Positions 56,490 through 64,000 of a stretch of DNA of 64,000 bases are shown here, in pieces. The DNA is taken from positions 152,501-216,500 of the forward strand of contig JAFEMH010001451.1 of NCBI GenBank assembly GCA_022495995.1. The letters are read 5' to 3'. A program made the position numbers and the translations under genes. The stretch comes from Adenophora triphylla var. japonica (Eukaryota; Streptophyta; Magnoliopsida; Asterales; Campanulaceae). The notes under the pieces are model-generated. The model ran no database searches. It saw nothing but the letters and a program-made list of their open reading frames with translations, and had not been told where the DNA came from. Each line of letters starts with the position of its first letter. Within the stretch, counting starts at the first letter, position 1.

Positions 56490-58200
56490 TGTGAATGTGT
56501 GCCCAAATTGTGGATTCACGTGAGTTTGAAGACATCCAATTTAATTTGAAAAACGGAGTCGCCACGCCATTTTGATTTCCTCAAAACTTTGAAAAAAGGA
56601 TTTTTATGGGTTCGGAGGTTAAGTTACCCCTTGGGAAGAACGGATCGTCGTTCACCCAAGGTGCCTTGCCGGAGCAAGTCTCCCAAGATCCCATTAATCG
56701 TGCTTGCTTGCGTGCTTTCTTGTGTGCATGTGTTTGAAAATAAGGAGGGAATGTCCCAAGTCGTCTTCCGGACGTACAAACCATTTGTTGGTTGTCGCTC
56801 GAGATTTCTTTGATTTTATGTATTCGGGATTATGATCCCGCCCTCATCTTGGACTTGTGATCATCGCATTTTTTGGACCTTGGGACTTGCGTGATCGAGA
56901 GAATGACTCTCTTTGTGGTCAAAGATGAGGTTCTTTAGAAAAGGAGGGTCCTTAGCCCATCAATCCTACACTTTAAGATGGTCGAGCTTGTATAGATGCT
57001 TCATACTCATCTTAAGTGATAATCGGAGATATAGGGTTCGAAGGTGTCCCTTTCTAAAGAGATTATGAAACCTTTATGGAAGGAACGATGTAAAGATAGG
57101 ATCTTTTACACCGGTCCGTTCCGAGGTTACTAATGGGGAATGGGGGAATGTATGTAAAAATGACATTTTTAATGAAAAGATGACATTTTGGGTTGCAAAT
57201 GATGCATTTGATTCAAAGGAATGATCTTTATTGCAAATGATGCATAAAGATATGATTTTTATGCAAATGATGCATTTTTATGAAGAAATTGGCATTCATT
57301 ATGCAAATGATGCATAAAGATTGCATTTTGAAAAGCATATGATGCTAGTTTATGGTAAAGACATGATCTTTAAAGCAAATGATGCTTGGAAAAGGGATTT
57401 TGAATGCAAAGGATGCATTTTGATTGAAAAGATTTGATTTTTATATGCAAAGGATGCATAAAAATGACATTTTTATTGGAAAATTGGGGTTTTAGGTGAA
57501 AAGGATCCACCTTTATAGGGAAAGACTACATTTTTATGACAAAATGATGTGTAATGCATGCAAAAGGGGAAGGGGAAATATAAAGATGTGATCTTTAATC
57601 TACCAAGTCCCAAGCAATATAACGACAATGCAATGAGCAATTTATAAAGCAATTAGGATGCGAGGTTAGGGCGTGCGAGGTTACCAATGGCTTCCTTCTT
57701 CTTTGGATGGAGCTAGGAGGAGAGGTTGATCTTGGATCTTAAAGGAGGAGGGAGGGAGCTTCTTGGCCTTCTTCTTCACCTTCTTGGATCTTCAACAGCC
57801 TCTTGGGAGTATTTCTTCGTATTATGGGAGTATTATGATTTTTGTGGGTTGATTTTTGTTGTTTTTTAAAATGGGTAGAGGAAGGCTCTATTTATAGGTA
57901 GTCTGGAAATCGCCAATGAGGCCGTGCGGCTAGGGACCTCAAGCTAATGCAGCCGTGCGGCATTATCCATTGTGACTCAGCATTTCTAGAACCATGCAAG
58001 GTGGCAAATTCTAGAAACTTCTTCCTAATTAAGAAAAACGTGTTTCTTAATTAGGAAGGCTCCTCTTCAGCCTATAATTTATTTGGGACTGTTCCGGAAT
58101 ATTTCCGGAACACTAGGAAGGTCCGGGGAATTACCGGAAAACTTACCGAAATTACCGGGAAATTTAACCGGAAGGCATGAGCCAGATTTGGGTACTTACA
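56490..58200 (-). repeat. 3' LTR of Tat element 2
   Basis: 1711 bp; inverted it reads TGTAAGTACCCAAATCTGGC ... ATTCACA as in Tat element 1. TATA (minus) at 57888-57896, with GCCGTGCGGC at 57921-57930 and again at 57952-57961 upstream. The dispersed GCAAATGATGCAT array is at about 57190-57480. Confidence 0.92.
57888..57961 (-). promoter_or_regulatory. LTR promoter of Tat element 2
   Basis: The TATAAATAG box (minus) and two intact GCCG-TG-CGGC cores 25-75 bp upstream. Conservation of the doublet between two diverged LTRs supports a function. Confidence 0.6.
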
Positions 58201-58487
58201 GAAGCCCCTCGGCAACGTCACTTGCAGGGCGAGTGGGGTTGTCGATAGAAAAGGATCCAATCTGGCGAATGCCGAGACGGATTGGGTGACCAAGTTGGTC
58301 GAGTGGCTGGACCTTTTATGGAAGGCTACCTACGTATCCCGGGTGGGAATCAAGCCATAATCGTAGTTCGGAATCCACTGGGGAAAAGGGGTGTCATATG
58401 TGACGAATTGGCTGAACCTAAAGTAGGCTACCTACGTATCCCGAAGGAATCAAGCCAGGCCGTAGTTCGAGCTTTTATTGAGTCGAA
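58201..58487 (-). repeat. Polypurine tract and GGTCACC-type repeats of Tat element 2
   Basis: GAAGCCCCTCGGC (58201-58213) is the inverted polypurine tract. Two copies of GGCTACCTACGTATCCCG (about 58324 and 58423) follow, matching the 3' region of Tat element 1. Confidence 0.7.
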
Positions 58488-58885
58488 ATGTTATTCCTTC
58501 ACCTTGGAATAACGGAGATCGAAATAAAGCGAAAAAAGGTCGAAATGTTATTCCGTCATTCGGAAATAACGGAGATCGAAATAAAGCGAAAAAAGGTCGA
58601 AATATTATTCCGTCATTCGGAAATAACGGAGATTGAAATAAAGCGAGAAAAGGTTGAAATGTTATTCCGTCATTCGGAAATAACGGAGATCAAAATAAAG
58701 CGAAAAAAGGTTGAAATATTATTCCGTCATTCGGAAATAACGGAGATCGAAATAAAGCGAAAAAAGGTTGAAATATTATTCCGTCATTCGGAGATAACGG
58801 AGATCAAAATAAAGCGAAAAAAGGTTGAAATGTTATTCCGTCATTCGAAAATAACGGAGATCGAAATAAAGCGAAATGTTATTGC
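58488..58885. repeat. 57-bp minisatellite of Tat element 2
   Basis: About seven units, period 57 bp (TTCCGTCATT at 58551, 58608, 58665 and onward). Each has TTATTCCGTCATTCGG, AAATAACGGAGATCGAAAT and AAAGCGAAAAAAGG. Because 57 is divisible by three, an accidental frame of 19-residue repeats stays open. TTATTCCG ... CGGAAATAA within each unit can pair. Confidence 0.92.
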
Positions 58886-58914
58886 CTTTTGGCAATAACT
58901 GAAATTTTTAACAA

Positions 58915-59625
58915 GAAACATTATCCCATTTGGCAATAACGGGGGATTTCCCGGAGGAAACGTTATCCCATTTGGCGATAACGGAGAATTTCCCGGAGGA
59001 ATCGTTATCCCATTTGGCAATAACAGAGAATTTCCCGGAGGAATCGTTATCCCATTTGGCAATAACAGAGAATTTCCCGGAGGAAACGTTATCCCATTTG
59101 GCGATAACGTAGGATTTCCCGGAGGAAACGTTATCCCATTTGGCGATAACGTAGGATTTCCCGGAGGAAACGTTATCCCATTTGGCAATAACGTAGGATT
59201 TCCCAGAGGAAACGTTATCCCATTTGGCAATAACGGAGGATTTCCCGGAGGAAACGTTATCCCATTTGGCGATAACGTAGGATTTCCCGGAGGAAACGTT
59301 ATCCCATTTGGCGATAACGTAGGATTTCCCGGAGGAAACGTTATCCCATTTGGCGATAACGGAGGATTTCCCGGAGGAAACGTTATCCCATTTGGCGATA
59401 ACGGAGGATTTCCCGGAGGAATCGTTATCCCATTTGGCAATAACGGAGGATTTCCCGGAGGAATCGTTATCCCATTTGGCGATAACGGAGAATTTCCCGG
59501 AGGAAACGTTATCCCATTTGGCGATAACGGAGAGTTTCTCGGAGGAATCGTTATCCCATTTGGCGATAACGGAGAATTTCCCGAAGGAAACGTTATCCCA
59601 TCTGGCAATAACGGAGATTGCGAAA
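58915..59625. repeat. 42-bp minisatellite of Tat element 2
   Basis: About 16-17 units of 42 bp: GGAGGATTTCCCGGAGGAAA, then CGTTATCCCATTTGGCGATA and AC. GTTATC ... GATAAC in each unit is an inverted repeat. The period is a multiple of three and both strands stay open, giving 14-residue repeats in either direction; this is not evidence for a protein. Words GTTATYCC and AACGGAG are shared with the adjoining 57-bp array. Confidence 0.92.
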
Positions 59626-62189
59626 AAGGATGAATTTTGTAGAGAAGTTGGAAGGAATCAATAGTTTTTGTAAAGAAAAGTGGGACGCACCCGAATAATT
59701 TTTTGTAAAGAAAACTGGGATGTACCCTGATTATTTGAAAAATAAAATTGAAAATGCCAAGGGCAAATAAACTGAGTCACAGAGGTATATTTGTAAAATA
59801 GGCCTCAGGGGCACTAGAGGGAAAACTGGATTGAAAGTGATTGAAAATACCAGGGGCACAAGGGGTAAAACAGACCTATGAGGGATAAAATCGTAAAATT
59901 GAGCCTTCAGGGGCAAAATTGTAAAAACAGGCCACAGGGGCTTAGTATGTCGCGCGACTTAGTAAGCCTGAACTGTGCTTTTTAATGCCTTTGGAACTGG
60001 AATGGAATTGCAGACACAAGTTGGAATTGGGTGACCAAAAGAGATCACTTACCTGGCCTTCTTGGGACAATGGCAAAGAGATATTTGGTCCCTTCCTATA
60101 AGGATGGAAACGGGGTGACCTAGGAGGTCAAACAACCGATCCTACAAGGAATGTGCCAAATCAAAAGGGGTGACCAATGTGGTCAAAAAATTGGACTTTT
60201 ATGAAAAGCTTATGCACTATCGAGGAACGGGGAAAGAAAAGGTGACCAAAGTGGTCGGATGGCTGAACCTTTTATGAAAGGCTACCTACGTATCCCGGAG
60301 GAATCAAGCCTTGATCGTAGTTCAAGCTTCATCTAGACAGTTAGGAACGATGTCTAGGATTCTTGAGGTTTTGACGATTAGTGGAGGTCGTCACCTGAGG
60401 AAGCTAAAGCTTACGTCACTATCGAGTAGATAGAGGCAGCTATAACTGGAAAACTTGAGCATACTTCTCAATCTGTGATAGAGGTAGCCAAAGTTGGATT
60501 TTTGACAATTAGGAAACTGTCGCCTGGCGTTATCTCGTTATAACGGAAGTAACGGAGGCGCTTTTGGGAGAAAATGTTATTTTTAGCAATTGGCACGTTA
60601 CTTGAGCCTAGGGGTGATTTTTCTTGGAAACATGGTAGGGACTGGGTCTGGATGTACATATGGAATGTGTTTAAGACGGGTTTCAAGCAGGTGGGGTTGT
60701 ATCCCTTGGGTGCGGACTGAACTGCTGTTGTTGTCAACGTGGACTAAGATTCCCTCTTGGGCTGAGACTGGGTTTTAAAACTCGGGTCTCGATGAATGTT
60801 CCTTTCTCAGACTCTGGCGCTTGAAGCTGATGCGACGATGCTTTTATAACCAAAGACTAAAGCAGATGTCGCGGTGACCAAACCTCTCTTTTAGGGATGG
60901 ATGCGACTTATCGGAGTCCCGGTCTGAGGAAAAACTTTCTGCAAAGCCCCATGAAAGATCCTTTCACTGGCAAAGCCCCGGTTGGATGAACTGAGCAGGC
61001 GAAGTCTTAGGTTTTCGAAGAAGTGACTTGGTAGAGCCCCAATCTGACGACCTAGCAAAAATCCCAATATGATTGGTACTGCGGAAGTGATCCTGAGGTT
61101 GATCTGAACAAAACTGAATCCATCTAGGGACCTAGTGAAGAACCCGATGCGAACCCCGAAAATGGCTAAAGAAGCCCCAGTTTAAAGGAATGCTTTGACA
61201 AAGTTTCGGGGCAGCCCTAATGCGAATTGTGGCAGAAGAGGGAAAACCTATCCTTCTCTCTCTTTTTTTTTATTTTCTTTAGTCAATCAGTCAACCTTAA
61301 GAAGATGTGAAAGAAAAGATTCTCAGAAATACATACAGGGGCATATTTTTCGAAAGGTGGGAATATATCCCGATTTTGTGTTATTCCGATGGCCTTATTC
61401 GATGTAGGCACAAAACTCGCTTTGGGTTTGACTCTTTTGGGAGAGTATAAGCGTAGAGAGGTTGGTAAAAGTGTATAGAAGCTCCCGCTGACAGAAAATC
61501 AGTGTTTAGCACTATTTTTCCTAAGATGTAGAAAGAGAAGACTTGTTAAGACATCTGAAAACTTGTTTTATTTACAATGATCACAAGATTGCTTAAAACC
61601 CTTTATTAATGCTCGGGTTATTCAACCACTAATCTCGATATGAAAAAACATTCTTATTAATCATGAGGAGAAAGTCAACCAATGTCGTGGATCAAGGTTG
61701 ACTGGTGTGAAAGGAAGGTTTGTGTATAGGGAGGTCATTAATGAGACCGGGTTTTCTGGAATCTGACTGTGTCTATGGGAGAGGTCATTTGATGAGACCG
61801 GTTTTTCAGGAATTTGGATATGTTTATGACCGGACCATTGCTGGTTGCCTACGTTCCCCTCATTGTGAGGAGCTCAGGTCGCCGTAGTTCGGCCTTGGCC
61901 GGACTGTGTTTGGTTTTGGGAAATGGGATTTGTGGTTCCTTTAGTGAAAAGGTTTGGATGAGAAGACTGGATGATGAGGCGTGGGCCTCGGGATGATTCC
62001 TTGACCAAGTCATTCTTGGACGGCTGCTTCTGATTGCTTCCTCTTTCATTGAAGAAGAAATTTACACGTGCCTACAGACTTATGAAATTTTTCTGGCTTT
62101 GCTTCGACCGCCCCATTGTTATCGACAACTTCTATTCTTCGAGCTTTGATTTTGCCTGTCCGTCAAGCTTTTGATTGGCGGTGCTGGGT
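59626..62189 (-). other. Degenerate 3' region of Tat element 2
   Basis: No credible ORF on either strand. Recognisable: palindrome GTCGCGCGAC (59949-59958), GGTGACC/ATACGTAGG repeats (60040-60320), one inverted unit of the 49-bp repeat of Tat element 1 (60430-60495), CGTTATAACG with flanking AACGGA words (60536-60560), several CAAAGCCCC-type words (60945-61060), and a duplicated GAGGTCATT...GAGACCGG segment (about 61731 and 61782). The antisense genes of Tat element 1 are not recognisable here. Confidence 0.6.
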
Positions 62190-62410
62190 CCTTGGCCTCA
62201 TTTTATTTTATTATTTTTTATATGTGCAACCCTGTTTTTTGCCTAGGCCGCCCTTTTTTGGGATTTTCAGCCTAGCTGGGCATTACTCTTTTTGCACCAA
62301 GATTTTTTCCTTCTCTCTTTTTTTTTATGTGCAACCCTGTTTTTTGCCTTGACTGCCCTTTTTTTTTGGGATATTCAGCCTAGCTGGGTATTACTCTTTT
62401 TGCACTACAT
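62190..62410 (-). repeat. Inverted post-integrase doublet of Tat element 2
   Basis: Two copies (about 62220-62305 and 62328-62406) of ATGTGCAACCCTGTTTTTTG, CCTAG...GCCC, CAGCCTAGCTGGGTATTACT and TTTTGCAC. They match the plus-strand doublet 20592-20774 of Tat element 1, just after integrase, and fix the position of the missing pol. Confidence 0.8.
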
Positions 62411-62966
62411 TTTTTTTTGAAGCACCTAAGGGCCAAGGCAAGCCCTTGCTTGAATTTTTCTTGACATCTTTGAGGTCGAAGGCGGGCTCCTAGATTGTTG
62501 TCGACACGGGGTCAATCTTTCGAAGCTGAGTGGCCTTTTGTTGTCCGTTGAATATGCCGCCGTCGTTGACTTGGTCAAGGTGAAGGTGAGGGCATGATTG
62601 GGAAAGTGTATGGTTTAGTGAAGGCTTTTTTGTGAGGTAAGGAAAGTGTATGGGGAAGGCATTAGTTGTCTTTCTCACACTGATTAATCGGAACGTGAAT
62701 TATTTCGAGAGATTATTTGTTGAGCAATGCAAGTGATCATATGAAATAAAACCATTTCATTAAATGTAATGTAGGTGTGCAAATAATGTCTTAAGTCTAG
62801 TAAGAAAAGAAGAAGACTCTTTTATAGAAAATTGAAGATTAAATACAATGTCCGTAGAGGACTTGATTGAAAAAGAAAAGTACTAGAACCTACGAAGGTT
62901 GACTGAGTGACTATATTCTTTTATTTTTTTTTAATCTTACTTAAGGATAAGTAGACCCTAGTCTAG
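62411..62966 (-). other. Junction region between gag ORF and post-pol sequence in Tat element 2
   Basis: No pol domain or other ORF is recognised. A GAAGCACCTAAGGGCCAAGG / CAAGCCC stretch (62420-62450) resembles the SINE at 6982-7103. The pol deletion breakpoint should lie here. Confidence 0.5.
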
Positions 62967-64000
62967 CTACTCTTCGCGGGTTGGACTGCCAGGGAGCTTG
63001 AGCTTTCCTTCGTAGATCAGCCACTGAATTTCTTTCTTCAGATCCACAAACTTGTCTGTCATATGACCAAAATGCTTGTGGTACTCGCAGAACTTGGTCC
63101 TTTCAACTCTACTGGGGTTTCTTGGCTTATAATTCTCGAGAGATGTGAGAAGACCTCGTTTCACCAAATCATCGAAAACTTTACTCATGGGCATCTCAAA
63201 ATCATCAGGTTGACGTTTCTGACCTTGCACTTCCTGAATTGACCTCTTACCATAACTTTCTGTTTTTGGCCCATGGAGGTTCTCGAGCTTCCCATTTTCT
63301 ATCAACTTCTAGATCTCATGCCTCAAATAGGTGCAATCATCAGTGTTGTGCCCAGGGTATTGATGGAAAAGACAATGCTTAGACTCATCCACCCGAACGT
63401 TGGGGTTCTTGGGTTTCCAATTCTCCAGTGGCTTTATCAGCTTTTCTTTCATCAGCTCTTCCAGAATCTTGCTTAAAGGCATATCCGTATTGCGGAGTTT
63501 TCGGGAGACATTGTTGTTCTCAAGACTCGGAGTTCCATTGTCCAGTTGGTTCCATTGTTGGATTTGGCTGAAGGAGGCTACGACACTCTTTCCTTTGTGA
63601 GGAACTGGTGCTGACATGGGTACGGTTCTTTGTTTGGTCTTTGAGTGGCATTGGGTCATGCTTAGTGGAGTCATTTCCTTGCCTGGTTTGACGTCTGGGG
63701 TCAAGGGAGTATTGATACTCATCATGAAGTCAAACTTCTCTTGCATTTGTTTCACTTGTTCCATCAATATTGCCACATGGGGGTCAACGGGGACTCTCGA
63801 GTTATTGGAAATCGCAACAGGACTTTTATTGGCGGAGGGAAACACAGTAGCAAACTGAAGGCTGAATTCATTAAGCCCGGTAGGTGACAGCTGGAGACTT
63901 GTATCATCCTTTGGCAACTCATGATCGCACTCAGGTGGGTGTAGGGGCTTCAGAACATAGCCACATAACTCAAATTGATTATGCGAAGCCGGAGCGTAAA
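62967..64000 (-). pseudogene. Tat gag-like ORF with duplicated C-terminal module (partial)
   Basis: On the minus strand one frame runs from beyond the window end to a stop near 62967, interrupted once by TAG at 63309-63311. It holds two copies of a module of about 70 residues: MPLSKILEELMKEKLIKPLE, NWKPKNPN and CLFHQYPGHNTDDC, then MPMSKVFDDLVKRGLLTSLE, NYKPRNPS and CEYHKHFGHMTDKF. The C-x2-H...GH-x4-C pattern followed by LKKEIQWLIYEGKL is the usual end of Tat gag. The second copy has lost the last Cys to Phe. Upstream is a Met/Gln-rich segment (VAILMEQVKQMQEKFDFMM), probably coiled coil. No pol follows. Confidence 0.75.

Larger units (their letters stand above)
53888..64000. mobile_element. 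Left end of a CACTA (En/Spm) transposon, interrupted
   Basis: CACTACTAGAAAC at 53888-53900 is a standard CACTA terminus, preceded by a possible 3-bp duplication TCA. It is split by a solo LTR; the sequence after the repeated GAAAC (56440-56489) has subterminal palindromic words typical of CACTA elements, including the 16-bp palindrome GATGGAAATTTCCATC (56452-56467) and TTTCCGTCGG. Tat element 2 interrupts it at 56490 and the remainder lies beyond the window. No transposase is visible. Confidence 0.6.
56490..64000 (-). mobile_element. Tat/Ogre/Retand-like element 2, minus strand, cut by the window end
   Basis: The LTR at 56490-58200 is the same family as the LTRs of Tat element 1 (same ends, TATA, CG doublet and word array, but clearly diverged). 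The polypurine tract (58201-58213, inverted) shows it is the 3' LTR of a minus-strand element. Going inward come minisatellites, a degenerate 3' region, the inverted post-integrase doublet and a gag-like ORF (62967 to the end). No RT, RNase H or integrase lies between gag and the 3' region, so pol is deleted. GTCGG (56485-56489) should be the target duplication. Confidence 0.85.

Noticed and set aside
12651..58200. Tat elements 1 and 2 as the two arms of one large inverted duplication
   Set aside because: They have different flanks, are clearly diverged in LTR and internal sequence, and differ in content, so they are separate insertions.
58488..59664. Repeat proteins (19- and 14-residue repeats) on either strand
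   Set aside because: They arise because the minisatellite periods 57 and 42 are divisible by three; frames are open on both strands and have no start context or domain.

Overview
The window is nuclear DNA from a flowering plant. The transposon families (Stowaway MITEs, tRNA-derived SINEs, a hAT element, a CACTA end, a chromovirus, an Angela-like copia element and Tat/Ogre/Retand-like gypsy elements) fit a eudicot best. I cannot name the species. No ordinary host gene, tRNA or rRNA gene was recognised; almost every coding segment belongs to a transposon and most are broken.

Layout. Bases 1-2972 hold a tandem repeat, three Stowaway-type MITEs (578-864, 2081-2364, 2637-2896) and a SINE with a 16-bp target duplication (916-1320). 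From 2973 to 53006 runs one hAT transposon, blown up from about 3.6 kb to 50 kb by two insertions into its transposase gene. Insertion A (4264-39190, duplication GTACG) is a minus-strand chromodomain gypsy element of Tekay/Del type. It is split by a plus-strand Angela-like copia element (8401-32812, duplication ATTTC), which is itself split in its integrase by a plus-strand Tat-type element (12651-28975, duplication CTCAT). One LTR of the Tekay element also carries a solo LTR (5845-7812), which carries a SINE (6982-7103). Insertion B (40439-51965, duplication GATCT) is a minus-strand copia array with three LTRs and two internal regions. At all three internal junctions checked (hAT/Tekay, hAT/array, Angela/Tat) the reading frame continues across one copy of the target duplication.

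Right of the hAT element lie a foldback MITE (53090-53226) and the left end of a CACTA transposon (from 53888). The CACTA end is interrupted by a 2.5-kb solo LTR (53901-56434) and by a second Tat-family element on the minus strand (56490 to beyond the window end).

Most interesting content. The first Tat element carries two antisense genes downstream of integrase: a 500-codon intact ORF (21179-22681) and a gene with four probable exons (23213-25819), both resembling the plant mobile domain (PMD/DUF7745-like) family. A doublet of a near-palindromic CG-rich word, core GCCG-NN-CGGC, lies about 140-195 bp upstream of both antisense start codons and also just upstream of the TATA box of the element's own LTR. 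The second Tat element has a gag-like ORF but lacks pol and the antisense genes; the first has pol but no recognisable gag. In the 3' region each copy has amplified a different minisatellite (49 bp versus 57 and 42 bp).
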